A stretch of DNA of 64,000 nucleotides from Microvelia longipes (GCA_018340805.1 JACMZG010000008.1:58208205-58272204); one strand, 5' to 3'; positions 22,681 to 36,989 are shown, counted from the first letter of the stretch. Translations and numbers: made by a program. The notes: generated from the sequence alone by a model not told the origin.

Positions 22681-24874
22681 TGACCACGCTGATGCTGGTT
22701 AACTTGTCTATGATCAAACAAAACCATCGGGCTCGGTATCCTTGTATAAAAGCGGGAACTAGTGCAAACATATTGTATGTACGTTTGAAGGTAATAGAAT
22801 CATTTGTATATAAGATATAAGCGTACACACTAAGTTAAGGAGAATGTTAAAACTTAGAGACACAGACTGAATTATCGCGGAGTTAGAAATGGAATACACT
22901 TAGCGCATATGTTCAGACTCTTTATATGAAGTCTGGCCAAAAATCAGCGAGCCATCTGCATATTGATTCAGCCATATTCGATCGTTATGGATTTATCATT
23001 TATTTAAAATTTTATTTGGTATTAAATCGCGGAATGTTAATACAATAAAATAGGAATACGACTACGGATACTCATTAGTCATCATATCTGCGTTCTCAAC
23101 TACGGTAAATAAGAATAGAAGGAAAAAGATAAATAATGTTTAACAAAAAATTGAAAAGTTATGTACAGAGAGTGTACAATTATAAGAAGAGGTTCATAAA
23201 ATTAAGATAACTAATTAACAGTCTATCTTCGCATATTAACTGGATTTTTCGTTTAAAAAATAAATATCAATGGATAAGAATTTTAATGGACATAATTCTT
23301 GCTTCTAAAAAAAGTAACAGAAATGCTTATCTGATTGTATTACGCATCATAAACATATCAAAAATTAAACATACATTAATGAGCACATCAAAAATTTTTA
23401 GAAGACATTAATATTAATTAAGGATACTATCATTTGTCATGTGTTTTTTCATGAGGAAGTCCGGCCTTTAAAGCACGTATAAATCATTATTAGGGTAAAA
23501 GTTCCTAATAAAGTTAAAATATAAAATTCATATAATGTATCAATATGGTAGACCTAATTTTGAGTTCTTGAAAAAAGACTAATATGGTATATCCTGAATT
23601 TTAGTTTATGATTTTTTAGTAAAGATTTAGGCTAGATATTACAGGACTTCCAATTGACGCAGTTGCTTATAGTCCTCAGGAGTCGCATGAATCATCCAAC
23701 GCCTTAAGGTTGACTACTTCGTCTTAAGGCAGGAGTGACGCACTTCCAAGAGCACCACATCATATTATAGTGGTCTTAACCAGAGAATATTCATAGAATG
23801 TATGAAAGAAAATTTGGACTACTATAGGCACAGTTCTCAAAATTGCTACCGTATATTATGCTATACGGCCTTAAGTTGCTGCTCTCGATGTAACTATATC
23901 TATAAATGTCCTACAAGAATATTTTTTACCAATATAGTTTTATCTTAGATATTTACCAAGTACTTGTTTCTATTATTCAGATAGAGTCTTAGATCAGACT
24001 GAATCAATTTTATCGAAGAATCTATAACCAAATGATTTTGTATATTGCAATCAATTAACTCATACGAATTGGCATGAACACACAGAGGGGGCAGAGCGCA
24101 GTCGGTCTAAAGACCAAAATAAGAATTATTTCCCTCTTAGCCCGATTTGGAATAGGCAATCACACGAGATGATAAGTGACTTTAAGAGAACCATGGGTGT
24201 ATCATATAATACTTCTTATGCACAGAATTATATAAAGATTATAAAAAAAGCGCTATGCAACTATAATGACAAAATAGCTATATGCACTTCGGAAGAACAT
24301 GAATATAAAAGTATCATAAACATCAGTCGTTTTTCTTATTAATAGAATGCCTATCTGCTGCATTAAACATTGATTTATATAATTGATAAATGTTTTTTAC
24401 GTATTCTATTTATGTATGTATTTAATATGCTAATATTTATTTTTTATAAATTTAATATAGCCAATAATTTATAAATGCTACGGTTTTTAATGTCATTTAA
24501 TTATTGTATATTATAGTAACAATTTCTCAACTTTTCCTAGAATCTATGAAGAGGACCACAAAACTCTTACACGTGCAAAGGTTTTCATGCTCTGCAGTTG
24601 CCGTATGTCCTAGTCGTCCATCATGATGTAATACTTCCCAAATTGCTTCATCAATTAACTTGCCATTTGGGTTTTCTCTTGCAATGCATCAGCGAACGCA
24701 GTAAGAAGTTGGTATCTCTAAAAATACGAGCCTTCACCTTATTTACTACCTGTTCACAATTAATAATATTAAGATAACTCTATTTATTCTAATGTTAATT
24801 GAGTTAAAAAAAGTTACATCAACTTTCTTTATAAATTTCCTTAAAATCGAGTACGATTATGATTACCCACGCCT
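22681..24874. other. Unassigned DNA of slightly more balanced composition
   Basis: It contains a small hairpin with GCCTTAAG arms near 23700-23741 and no long ORF. No domain could be read. It could be old transposon sequence too diverged to recognise. Confidence 0.4.
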
Positions 24875-25085
24875 AGTGTGATATTACTTCAGTCTTGCTT
24901 CCTTCGACCTCTGAAATTGTTGTAGCCTTATAACACTAAGGTGTTATAAGGCTTAAGGTTAACTAAAGCTTAGAAAAGTAATGCAACTGATTGGCTATCC
25001 AGTCCAATAATATACTTTTATATTATGTTTACGTATGCAACTAGAACTATGATCATACTTGACAGACTAGTTTTTATATGTTTTA
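24875..25085 (+). mobile_element. Second copy of the 15376-15715 repeat body
   Basis: It shares the CTTCAGTC...CGACCTC start, GGTTAACTAAAGCTTAGAAA and ATGATCATACTTGACAG with 15376-15715, with an internal deletion. A shorter 3' scrap may be at 35868-35912 (CCCATGGTCGTACTT). Confidence 0.6.
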
Positions 25086-25133
25086 GTTTGAAACTTATTC
25101 ATTATAACAAAGGGTTTGCGGGCAAGCCAATAT

Positions 25134-25989
25134 TAAAATATCGGGTACGGTGTACCAGTTTTTCTCATCAGATCGGATTCGCTACGCCTATCCTCCCTTC
25201 CTTGGACTCGCTTCGCTCGTTTTTAGGTAGTAAATACACCCGCTTCATTCCCAGCGGTCACCCATCTAGGCACTGACTACGCTTGGTGCTGCCTAACTTT
25301 AATGATCCAACAAAAAACAAAGGATATACTTGTCATATTAAAACTTAGTGTATTTATTTATTACGTAAAGGTATATAATTGTACCGTATTTCAACCCAAT
25401 TGGAATATTTTCCGATTTTTTACATTTCTCTAAACGGTCACAAGTCATAAGATAAAAATTGAACTAATTCTGATAATGAGATGAAACTTGACACATATGT
25501 TAGCATTTTATACATGATTTCCGTACAAAGTTTAACTTTGTACGAAAATGGAGGTACAATGATAGCACACATACAAACTTTGTAAAATCCACTTAGGAGG
25601 CCTTTAAACCAACTGAAATGGATAATTCTGGTTACTTCTAGTTTTCTGATTATTTTTGTAATCACAATGCTTTGATTCACAATTCTTTTCACAAAGCATA
25701 AGTTAAGTTTGTCACATAAGACATAAGATAAGTCACATAAGATAAGTTATCGTAGTCTTGAAAATATCATGTTCGTGGCAGCACAACTTGACCTAATGTC
25801 TGTTTTTTTGTGCCAAGTAAAGTCACTACCATAAACAAAGCAGAATTTATGCGTGACACAAACACACACACAGACAGACAGTACGATGAAAACCAGTCAA
25901 AACGTCATAATTTTGCCTAAAACAGATAATTATGAAGAACGCACTACTTTTCTTTATATCTACGAAGAAGGTGAGGAAAAGTAAAAAAG
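25134..25989 (-). mobile_element. 5S rRNA-derived repeat, copy C
   Basis: Minus-strand copy. The 5S-like part is at about 25250-25296 (inverse of GTCAGTGCCTAGATGGGTGACC-type sequence), next to GCTTCGCTCG modules. The other end carries ACACACAGACAGACAG and finishes GGTGAGGAAAAGTAAAAA. It has an insertion around 25690-25800 compared with other copies. Confidence 0.8.
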
Positions 25990-28143
25990 TATTTATTTTA
26001 GAAAACAAATTTATTTAGGAAAACGTATTGAATAAAAATCTTAAATACAAATATTTGTTAACAATATCTACAATCTTTATTTTAATAGAATAATTTTAGC
26101 GTATATTTATGAGAATGTAAATCACGTTGAAAAAGGCTTCAAGAGTAAACAGGTTTAAAATAAATAAATATACAATATTTCAAATATTGCAGGGTTTGAA
26201 TATAAATTTTGTGAAAAATGTAAAAAGGTTTTCCGACGTTTTTTTTTGTATTATTTAAAGAGTATATTTACCTTTTTTACATCGCGAAATGATTATTATT
26301 ATGGTAATATTCATTTGAATACTAATATTAGCCGTTATATACCGGTAAATAGCTTACTCTTATAATGTCTTAAAGTATATTAAACATAATAATAATAATA
26401 TCGAAAATTTAATTATCGATAAGATAACTGTTACAAAGGTTTACTGATAACTGTCACTGAGTTCTACACGTATATTAGGATGTACACTTAAATGTGACCA
26501 GTCAACAAAACAAAAAAATCAGAAATTACCAGATAAAATAACCAAAAACCTAAAATCGGCAAAATTTCGATAGAAAGATTTAGTGTTAATTAAAAGCATG
26601 TATCATAAATCTGTTTATGATACATACATGTTTATGAAGCACTTATGGAAGTGCTTCCCACCTCCAATAAGTGACGCAGAATTACTGTTTCTACATCTTG
26701 AACGTGTAGTCTCCAAGGGTGCTAGTTCGGTCCTAGGTACACTTTAGATTTTATGATACATAATTATATTTTGAATTAAGTTTTAGTTCGGTTTGATAAA
26801 TAATGTTAACTTGATCTGTCCATTTCAGGTAAAAATATAAGTAATTAAATATAAATAATAAACAGAGAAATGTGAATTAAATGATACAAATTATTCAGGC
26901 ACGATAGGTCCGAAAGTTGGGCTAATATGCTTGCTTACTTCATTTCTTACTCATCAATGTAATGATGAGTAAGACATGAATAGTAATAATGATTAGGAGG
27001 CTTGATTTATTTTTGCATACATTAACGTCTTATTGTGTACACTTAGAATTTTAAGAAGAAAGCTAATTCTTCTGAATTATTCTAATAAAATGCGCATGCT
27101 TATAATGTACACTTAAAAACCAATTTCTCCTTGCTAAAGCTTTTTTTACATGTTTCTTCACGTGAGCCGCTTTGCGGCATGCTCTACTTTTAAGCGTCAT
27201 AATCTGATAAAAATTCGCTAAAAGTGTTTTTTTGACCCTAGATTTTTTAGATAGGTTAGAGTGGATAAAATATGGCTTTTTCTTCTTTTCATTTGAAGAG
27301 AAAACATTTGGTGTTGTGTTTTCAGAATGCACGTCACAAGCTCTAATTAAAGCCCCCATATGACGACATAGCCTATCGTTAGACTAAGCTTAGCTGTATG
27401 CCTAGGCCTGAGTTTACTCTGTAATTGAAGAAATAAATGGATTATGACCTTTCCCTCGTTTTATTGTTTGGTCTTTTTTACACTTGTTAATATTTCCAGG
27501 GAAAAGGTTTAACAAATTTTCATGGCTAGAAAAGAACAGCTTTTTTTAATTCTGAACAAATTACGAATAACTTGAAAATATTATTAAAAGTATAATTATT
27601 CAATTTGTATTTTGGTTTTAATTATTTAATTACAGTACAATAGCCGGCTCGTATTTTTATATGATGCACATTTTAATATCCCAGTAAACTATATCCCAAA
27701 TAAAAACACTGTAAAAAATCCAAGGCTTACATGAAAAGAATTGTCTTATCCAGCCTCACACATTTTATTGGAATTGTCTAGTAATTATGAATTTAATTTT
27801 TACTTGGCCAATACGCATCATAAGGTATTGTGCTATTTAAGCACCGGGTTTCACCCCGAAATTGCACCTAGCGTGCATACAAACGTATGATTATTATATA
27901 CTTTTGCGTCCATTGCATAACTGACTAAGTTACAAGTTAAAATGAGAACTCAATACTTTTTACACTAGACTTGGGGTTTTTAACCCTAAGGATTTCATTA
28001 CTTTTCGTAAGTTTGCTTTCAAATTCACAAACATTAAGTGTACTTAACTAATTCAAATATAAAATGGTATTATTTTAGTTTTAATAATCTTTACTCGTAC
28101 TAACAGAAGACAATAATAATCTGTTATAGTTCTGTACTCTATG
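25990..28143. other. AT-rich DNA with small hairpins only
   Basis: Hairpins: ATGTATCATAAA/TTTATGATACAT near 26598-26627; GAAGCACTT/AAGTGCTTC near 26637-26658; CTTACTCATCA/TGATGAGTAAG near 26949-26976. A 98-codon minus frame at 27063-27359 has no recognised motif and is within chance expectation. Confidence 0.5.
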
Positions 28144-28375
28144 TTAATAATGTACTTCACTCTATTTAAATTGCATCAATAGAAAAAAATGTTTGTTTAA
28201 ATAAACTCTTAATGATCTTAGTTTTCATATTCTCTACTAGGTAGCACTAATATTAAATATTAATAATGTACTTTACTCAATTTATAATGCATCAATAGAG
28301 AAAAATGTTTGTCTAAATAAAACTCTCAATATTTTTAGTGTTGAGTTCTCTACTATATAGCACAAGTAGCCAACA
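28144..28375 (+). repeat. 116-bp tandem duplication, two diverged units
   Basis: 28144-28259 and 28260-28375 share TTAATAATGTACTT, GCATCAATAGA and AAAATGTTTGT and a CTCTACTA-TAGCAC end. Divergence shows it is not an assembly duplicate. Confidence 0.85.
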
Positions 28376-30280
28376 GTTTTCTTTATACTTTTAATTTTAA
28401 GTCAGGATTAACTTTCGTCTTTAATGGTACATATTAACTAGAAGTAACACAATATGTTAGATTTTTATAATTATACATGGATTTGTACAATAAAGTTGAT
28501 TTTTATACCGAATTTCATAAGTCTAAGATTGTTGGCAGAAGCTAAGAGTGAATGAGTGTCAAAAGAGTCAAACTTAAAGGGTTGTTTTTTTAATAATTAT
28601 GAATGGTAAAGGAATGTACAAGGGTAAGTCAACTCATCATAATCTTTTAACTGAAACCAATTATACATTCTGGTTGGGGTAAAATTGGCCTTGAGATGGA
28701 GATGCTTCCTGGCCGCTGGACTTGGCTAGGGCACTACCGTGCCTACAGATTATTTTTATAATTTCAAAAGAAACTTAACCTAGCTTTCTGTAACAAATTT
28801 CTTAGTTACAGAAAGTATGGGTTCTAAGTAAAGCTGGAATTAATTTTAACAATGTGATTTTTTATAGGTTTGTCAGGCTGGATCAAAAATGTTCATCAGT
28901 CTAACTGCAATGTTATCAGAGAAGCTTTTTTATCCTTAATATTTTTGAGGTAAGTAAGATGGTAGCTTTTTTCATTATTCTGACGTCTGTAGGTTTTAAA
29001 AAACAAGTCTCTCTTGTTTTATACGATGTCAGGTATAACACGTTTCTTATCGTCATATTATATCCAACCCAGGCAGTGTTTATATCCAACTTCTGATCAC
29101 ATATAGCTACTAAAGATCTGCCTATAAACTCTGCTGTTCAAAACATATTTTTCCATCTAAAACTTTATTTTATTTTTTTTTGTTTTACTCTCGTAGCAAT
29201 AAAACTAATTCAGCTCAACACATTTGAGAAAAATATTTTCATTTTAAAAATCCGCTAAAAATAATGTTATACTAGCTCGTTTTATTTCGGAAAAATCACT
29301 AAAAAAAATTATGAATTAACTTCATAAAACAACGAATATCTTGCTCTCTCAAAATGCCATAATGTCAATAAATCAGTTTAATGTTTAAAAAGCTTTATCG
29401 ATGATGGGATATTTAAGAATCTTTTCTTCATCTATCAGTTATATTTCTGTGCTTCAGTTTACTATTTTACGCAAACTTAAGTTCAATCACTTTAACACAA
29501 GAGTTACTTGATATTAGCGAATTTCTAAAATCAAAATGAGTAACGACTTATGTTAAAGTTCAAAACTATTTTTAAGCAAAAAGAATTTACAAATAAAATT
29601 TGCTTTTAATTTTTTTTTCATGCACTAATTTAGAATTTAGAGATTACTAAGACCAGCTAATTCAATTTCTGTCAAATGAAGCTAGTCTAAAATTGTGAGT
29701 ACCCGATTCTTTTGTTTGAATCGGTAAAAATCTGTACTAGACTGTCAAGTGAAACATTTTATTCCCGAAGCGACTATATTTACTGGCGAGCGAAGTGAGT
29801 CGCTAAAAGATGCTGAGGTAAAAAAAAGTCATTCATAGCCGTGTATAGTGTACGCTATTTTTTTCTGACGCTATTTTTAAGTGTAGTAACAAAATAAAAA
29901 ACATTTACTAAAAAATTATATTTAGCGCTTTAATCACTTAAGTTTTTAACTCTGGTTGAGTTGCTACTAACTCAGAGTCTACTACCCAACATCAGAAAAA
30001 AATTATTGTAGTAAAAATATAGGTCTTTTTATTTAAAATTTTTATGATACTTTTTCGTACAACCTATTTTACTTTTAAAGTTAAAATGAAATGATAAGCA
30101 CTCTGACAAGGAACGCTTATAAAAATGGCATGAAACTGTATTGTTATATCAAAAAATTTATGTGGGACTTAAGGAATTCCTTATTTAAGATCTTAACATA
30201 CAAGAAAGCATGCAACCAAGTCAGACTATAAAGCAACTTTGCTTTAAAAATAATTCAATATATACTTGTAAATATAAAAG
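28376..30280. other. AT-rich DNA, mostly unassigned
   Basis: A fragment at about 29775-29805 (GCGAGCGAAGTGAGTCGC) resembles the GCGAAGCGAG module of the 5S-derived family without the 5S part. No gene was found. Confidence 0.5.
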
Positions 30281-30989
30281 AAAATCGGAAAAGTTCCGAG
30301 GTACGGGGTACCTCGGAACTTTTCCTCGTCAAATCGGATTCGCTACGCTCATCCTCCCAACTGCGGACTAGCTTCGCTCGTCCTCAGATAGTAATACATC
30401 CGTTACATTCTCAGCAGTCACCCATCCAGGCACTGACCACGCTCGATGCTGATTATGATCCAACCAAATTATGGTTATACTTGTCGTTTTGCAACGTAAC
30501 TTGGTGTACTTATTTATTACGTAAATGTAAATGTATTACACTTGTAGTGAATTTCAACTGATTTTTACATTTTTTTATAAAAAAAGTACACAATTTATAT
30601 GATAAATATTGAACTAATGCTGATAGTAAGATGAATCATGGCATGTATGTTAGTCTTTTACATGGCTACATGCGTGTCATGTAGAGACATAAATTTAAAA
30701 TTTATCGCATAATTTCTCCACGTTTTATTATTTTTTGAAATTTAATTATTCCGGATTAAGTAGATGTAATAAATAATTTATTTTCTACTGCATAAATGCA
30801 CTGGGAGCTACGATGATAACAGACACACTAACATACACACACACATACAAAAAGGCAACTTTAAAAAACCACTTAAGAGGTCTTAAAAACACCTCAACGG
30901 GATAATTTAGGTGATAGCTCAGTTTTGAGTTTTTTACAAATACAATACTTTTCTTATATACCTATGGTGTGAACAAGGAAAAGTAAAAG
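30281..30989 (-). mobile_element. 5S rRNA-derived repeat, copy D, with terminal palindrome
   Basis: The minus-strand copy has its 5S-like part at about 30410-30455 (inverse of CGTGGTCAGTGCCTGGATGG). The end at 30287-30325 is a perfect palindrome: 18-base arms GGAAAAGTTCCGAGGTAC around GGG. The opposite end has TATATACCTATGG then AAGGAAAAGTAAAAG. No ORF; about 710 bp. Confidence 0.85.
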
Positions 30990-32193
30990 ACCTGTGCACA
31001 CGCTTAATAAATGCAGAATCATTAATTATTTTTATTTTAAGTTGAAACTATAAATATTAAACTTTAAGATATTCAGCATTTACAATTATTGTTAGATGAA
31101 CCATTCACTCTCCATATATAGGCAAGAATAATTGACTTACTGCATTGGACTTTTCCTCTATGTTAATTTCATATTTTACAAAAAAAATTTGGTATTACTT
31201 ATTAATTTTTTGCTCTAATATAAATATACAACTAATAAATTTAACTAATTTTAACAGTATTTATTGCCGCTCTATAGCACATTATTTTTTTAAATCCTTG
31301 CACGCATTCATCGATTTATTTTGAAACAGTCGTGTCAAATATTGTATTTAAACATTGATGCTTCTTCTATCAAAAATCTGTTTATGGGAACAAATGTTTA
31401 AGTTATAATGTCATGACCATAAAAAATAAACATGATTAATTAAGCACTGAAAGACTACTAATTTTATAATAAATATTAGCACGAGCTTGTGTTGTTATAG
31501 AAAATAAAAATATTTGTTATTAATGATGACTAAATGAATTAACAAAATAATAAAGTATTATGAAATAGATCCTTAGTATTATCTTACACAAATATTTGTT
31601 TAATTTTATTCAAATCATCATTTCTCACTCGATAGGTTAGCAAATCACAAGCTAAAACGATTGATTCGGTTCCTTGAAAATAAAACGACAATAAATTTGC
31701 TTTAAGGTTTTAAGTGTTTTGAACACCGACAAGAAAACCTCCCTTTTACGGATATGATAGATTAATCCGATCCATCATTTATCCGTAGTGTATTGGATGC
31801 TGTCTCAAGAGGTTTATACATAGATATACAAGGGTAAACTCGGAGGAGATCAATGACTAGCCCATAAGTTTGAAATTGGAGCTTGACAATATCTTGTTGC
31901 TAACATATGATGTATCTTTTCTTCTCAAAAAGCCAATATTTGCCACATCTTTAAACAGTTCCTTGCCTGGCTGACCTACCGACTCCTTCTTGTAAATAAC
32001 GATAAATTTCCACTGTTTTTTATACGACGTTTTTCATACTTTTAACTGGGAAACATTTTTCATTTTCATATGAGTAATTTTTCTTTCGCTTTTTTATTGT
32101 TGCAAACAAAAAGAAAAGAAGGTAAAAAATAGTGGTCTGTCTACAAGCTCAGATAAAATAATAATAAAAACAAATTATATGTATTGTATTTTT
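30990..32193. other. AT-rich DNA, nothing supported
   Basis: A frame at about 31731-31980 can be read with a few stops but shows no recognised domain. Confidence 0.5.
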
Positions 32194-32313
<120 letters not shown>

Positions 32314-33567
32314 ACCAAGTTTGCAACTTTCAAGTATAACACAAAAATTCTATTATTAAAGGCAAATATTGTTTGTAAACTTAATTGTTTGTACTTTTTA
32401 TTTAAAAAAAATTGTTTAATATTTTTATAAATGTTTCTAAAGTTTTTGTAAGTATAAAATCTTGAGTTAATTACAATTAAAAAGTTAAATAAGGAGGATT
32501 GTTAAACTTTGGAACTAAACTAAAAATGTTAATATTTATTATTTTGTTGAAAAAAGTGTAGGAAGGAATCTTGCATAATTTATATAGAATTTGATAAAGA
32601 ATATTGTGTATGAAGGAAAGTGGAGCGGCGAGTTATTGAGCCGGGACGTGTAGACGTGATCTGTTTGTCTAATTTTTACTTAAATATCCTAAAAGATGTT
32701 AAGTTAGGAAAGGACTTGTATCAACATGAAAGAGTAAGTCCTTCGTACTGAAACGTATTATTAAATTTAATATGTGAGTAAATCTAGAACACCCGTAACC
32801 AAAATGTTACATTTGATTTATGTCATTTTATTTTTTTACTGTATTTTAATATTTTTTTTTCAATTTATAAGTTTTATCCAGACCTTATATTTTTTCTTTT
32901 TTAGAAATGAAGTGTCTTGACAAAATGAACGTGAAGATATTTTAACGATAAAAATAATTTATACCGTTATTAAAGATCAATTTTATTCGCCTCTTTAACT
33001 CTTAATATTCGTTTGTTTTCAAACTATTTTTATAATTAATTTTCTTGGTTTTAAGCAATCAGTAGTATAGATCTTAGTTAAACCGAGGTTCGTGAATAAA
33101 GGAGATGACAAGTTTAAGGGAAATTTTCTGATCTTATACAAAACAGGAGAATCTTACCTTCCCTAGCATGGTTATAGCTAAAGGTGCAATATGGAGGTAA
33201 TCAGGGATAAGACGATTTCAACGTATTTAACCTTAACTATTTTTAAATATTAAGACACGAAGGGGAAACAAAAAAAAATAAAGTATATGACTTTTCACTT
33301 TTTGCTAATAACCTAAAATAGGAAACCTTCGTCGGACGGTAAGTTTACCTTCGTTTTTATTTAAGACCTGCACTGTTAATGGAATTATTGAAAGCATACG
33401 AGGTCCGTATCTTTCATGTGCAATTTGTTTTTGGCATTTATTTTGTAATGAATGCTTTTGTATGTTTATCCTCAACGGGGTTACTTTGTTAGCGAATCGA
33501 CTTAGCGCTTTATCCTCTTTATTTAAGGTCCTTTAGTACAACGTACATTTGTTTTTATAAACCTTGT
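32314..33567. other. AT-rich DNA, nothing recognised
   Basis: The only GC-richer spot is about 32620-32660 (GTGGAGCGGCGAG); it shows no coding or repeat pattern. Confidence 0.5.
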
Positions 33568-33843
33568 CTTTTGTACCAGAAGACCATCGTGATTCATGAT
33601 TAAAGAAGTTAGGAATGATCTAATATTATTTCTTTCTGTTGAAATCAATTATCCATTACTTTTTACCAGAAAACCATTAAGATTCATGACTAAAGCAGTA
33701 AAGGATGAGCTACAACTTTCTCTTTTAGTTAATATTCATTAACCTTAATACTTTTAACCAGAAAAAAATCGTAATGCACGATTAAAGGAATAAGGAATTA
33801 GCTACTAACTATACTCTCTGTTGAAATCAAATATCGTAATTTC
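33568..33843 (+). repeat. 92-bp tandem repeat, three diverged units
   Basis: Units begin near 33568, 33660 and 33752, each with TTTTNACCAGAA, then ATTAAAG or CTAAAG, and in units 1 and 3 CTGTTGAAATCAA. Old and diverged. Confidence 0.8.
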
Positions 33844-34170
33844 TTTCTAATATTGCGATAAATATAACCTGTTAAATTTATTATTTTATAATAGATCATA
33901 TTTTCATTATGGAAACCAACTATTTTCAAAATTTCCATTTTAAAAATAGAATCCCATTTCGTAATCACTTTAGGAAAATGAAATCTAATACGAAAATAAA
34001 ATTTACTTAAACGGTTATTAGTGTTTATCCTTCTACTTACTTCTTTGTCGTATTATCTCTTTTACAAAAAAGCTTTAAAAAATAAGAAAAACAGTAGACA
34101 TTTAAAACTAGCCCTTCGGATAAAAGAACAATATATAGGGTTTCACTTAAGTGCTCTTAAAGAGAGTTTA

Positions 34171-34521
34171 CTAAGGTTTATTGGTATTGGCAAGAAGAGC
34201 TATGAATAGTCTTCTTATTCTCTCTTTTTGAGGTTTGCTTTCGGAGGTTGGTCCTACCTTAATGTCTCCAGTATCTCTAAGTTTCAAAACTTGTTCATAC
34301 TTTATGTTTGATGTCCAATTTTTCAACCTTAAACCACGCTCATTTTCTAAGCTCTTTGTAAGAAAAGTTTCAAACTTTTCTTGAATACATTTACGCACAA
34401 CTTGTTTTATTACATTAACATGCGGTGTGAATTTTATATTACGACAAAATCTCACATCTTTACACCTTAAAATAATCTTAAAACATTTTTCAATCTGTTC
34501 TATTTTCAACCAATACTTCAT
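34171..34521 (-). other. Unassigned 116-codon open frame
   Basis: An ATG at 34521 opens a Lys/Arg-rich frame ending at 34171, starting MKYWLKIEQIEKCFKI. There is no signal peptide, membrane segment or family I recognise, and no splice signal at its edges. About one ORF this long is expected by chance in AT-rich DNA of this size, so coding status is undecided. It has less low-complexity sequence than most other frames here, which is why it is listed. Confidence 0.2.
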
Positions 34522-35867
34522 ATTTTAGAGAGAATTCTTTTGAATGCACTCTATTTTTTATAAACTAAATGCATTTTAAAACTAATATTCATTTAAAAAT
34601 AAGATAATCAAAAGAACAAAAATAGAAAAATAACAAAAAGAAATGAATGGTTGGCTGCCCACCAACAAATATTTGGACATTTCTGTTATCTTTCATTTCT
34701 TTTTTAAATATTTATATCTTTCCTCTTAAACATACAATTTTTCACTTTGAAGTGTAGCCTCTTAAAAATAATTAAGTTTATTTAATTAACTCAAGGGTTC
34801 AAAAATATATTTAAATTGCATCTTAGATCATAAAAATGCATCCGGATATAAACATGACCGCTTTAATATTTTTTGTATAAATATACAATACATAAAAACA
34901 ATATAAATCATTTAGAAGGAATACATATTTATGAGTAGAATAAAAGAAGAACTCTTCTAAATTTTAAAAAAGCGTCATTTAAACAAAATAGCAAATTTTC
35001 AAAATTAGTTTTTTCGAGAGCAGCACAGCAAGGTACTTACTGACTCAAAATAGTCAGTCAAATGCGATTTCTTAACCAAGGCAGTAAAAGCAGTTATCTG
35101 ACAGTAATTATTGTCAGACATATTAAGTTTCAACTAAAATCTAAGAAGATAAAGAATGTAAGTTGTAACTTGTATGATTTCAAGTATTTAAACACCATTT
35201 ATTTGTACTGTATAACTATTTAATTATTTATTTGTATTATTAATAAAAATAATAATTAATTAATTATTACTGTAATAATTATTTGAATTATTATAACAAA
35301 TTATTATTAAATTTCTTTTCTAATAGAGAATTTTATTTATTACTTTTGTTTGGTCAAAATTCAGTATGAATGGTTAATGCACTGTCCAAGAGAAAATTAA
35401 AAAATAGTATATTAAGAGAAACTATTTTTTTAATTAATGTAAGCATAACGGTAAAGTGATTTTATTAATTCAGAAATGATTTATTGACTCCCCATCACTC
35501 GTCAATAAACAAATTTCCGAAGCAATAAAATGCCACTTTATCGGCTAATAAAATAATTTAATATTATTATCCCACAAAAACGAAAAGTAATGTTTGTCTG
35601 TTTTAATAGATAAGTGTGTGAAGAGCTTGTTTACATGCATGTTTTTTTACATAAATGCTCAATTATGTATATAAAAAATAACCTAGTATAATCATTAACA
35701 AGTTAGTAAATTATACATTTTACCGTTGCCTGTATTAGCACTCTTGCATATTTTAACAGTTAAATTCAATAAATGCATAAATAACCTATTTGTACAACAG
35801 AATTTGTTATTATAATTTCAAGTTATAATAAAGTAGATAAAATATAGTTACATACTCCTTGGCGTAT
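34522..35867. other. AT-rich DNA, nothing recognised
   Basis: GGTTGGCTGCCCACCAAC (34649-34666) is a small hairpin. Otherwise no structure. Confidence 0.5.
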
Positions 35868-35983
35868 ATTTTGTGTTAGATAGGATAATTCCCATGGTCG
35901 TACTTTTAAAAATAATTTATGTTTAACAACGTGCAGTCAGCACTGATATTTGTTAATTTAACCCTATAAATCTCGTGACCTTA

Positions 35984-36130
35984 AATAAACATTTCAACAC
36001 TTAATATTCGATGCAATTCTTTAAAAAAAGAATCTGCTTCTTTTGCTATCGCTTGATCGTGGTGGTAATACAGGCTTACACAAAGGGCTTGTTGAATTTG
36101 ATGCAATGAAATCTTAACTTTATCTACCAT
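35984..36130 (-). pseudogene. Possible importin-beta/transportin-like N-terminal fragment
   Basis: A minus-strand ATG at 36130 reads MVDKVKISLHQIQQAL, then LYYHHDQAIAKEADSFFKEL, then HRILSVEMF before a TAA. The pattern of a short helix, L-Y-hydrophobic, D/P-x-A, K/E-E-A and a second amphipathic helix resembles the first HEAT repeat of transportin-3/importin-13 type receptors, which carry cargo into the nucleus. The match is by eye, over about 45 residues. No splice donor or further exon was found next to it, so it may be a dead fragment or a coincidence. Confidence 0.28.
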
Positions 36131-36172
36131 AGGCGATTTTAGAAGAGGGCAAGGGGGCTTAAGCCCACTCAA

Positions 36173-36861
36173 CCCTGGTTTTAAATTAGCCCTTTTCCTT
36201 CAGAAAATCATACTGCCCATTTTCTAATGAAACTAAAATTAAAATAAACTTAAAAATATAAATTATTATTATTTTGTTGTTGTTAGATTGGCAATACTTA
36301 TAGACATAATATAAAATAAGAGGCAATCATCAGCATATTTTTGACGGCGTGCCAGCAGAGTACATAAAAAATAAAGGTATTCGACTTAAGAGATAGTGTT
36401 GGCAAGGGTATGTATAAGGTGAAGTTTCTGATTATACCCTTATAGTTTTATTCATTTCATTTGTATGGTCCTGCATATATGGAGGTAAAACTTCTGAATT
36501 TATATAATTGCTAAAATCTGTTATGATTTATCTCCACGAAAACCTCTAAATTGTATGATATCTCAAACATGGCAGAAGAAGCTATAAAACTAGTACACAT
36601 TGCTGGGGAACAAAGAACTTGATTTCCCTACTTTTTTGGACCAAAGACTTAGCGGGGAGTTTTTTTACCGCGCAAGTGGTTTCTGGTAAGAATAATATGT
36701 TTTCTGTATGAATAATATATTCTTAATTATTTTTTCCTAATTTTAATTGGAATGTTCAGCAACTAAAGCCTTAACTCTTAATATAAACTAGTTACCTATA
36801 TAAATTTTATTTAAATGTAAGAGATTATTAATATTAGTTAAAATTAATAGTAGCAAGTTAA
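36173..36861. other. AT-rich DNA, nothing recognised
   Basis: No gene or repeat pattern seen on either strand. Confidence 0.5.
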
Positions 36862-36989
<128 letters not shown>

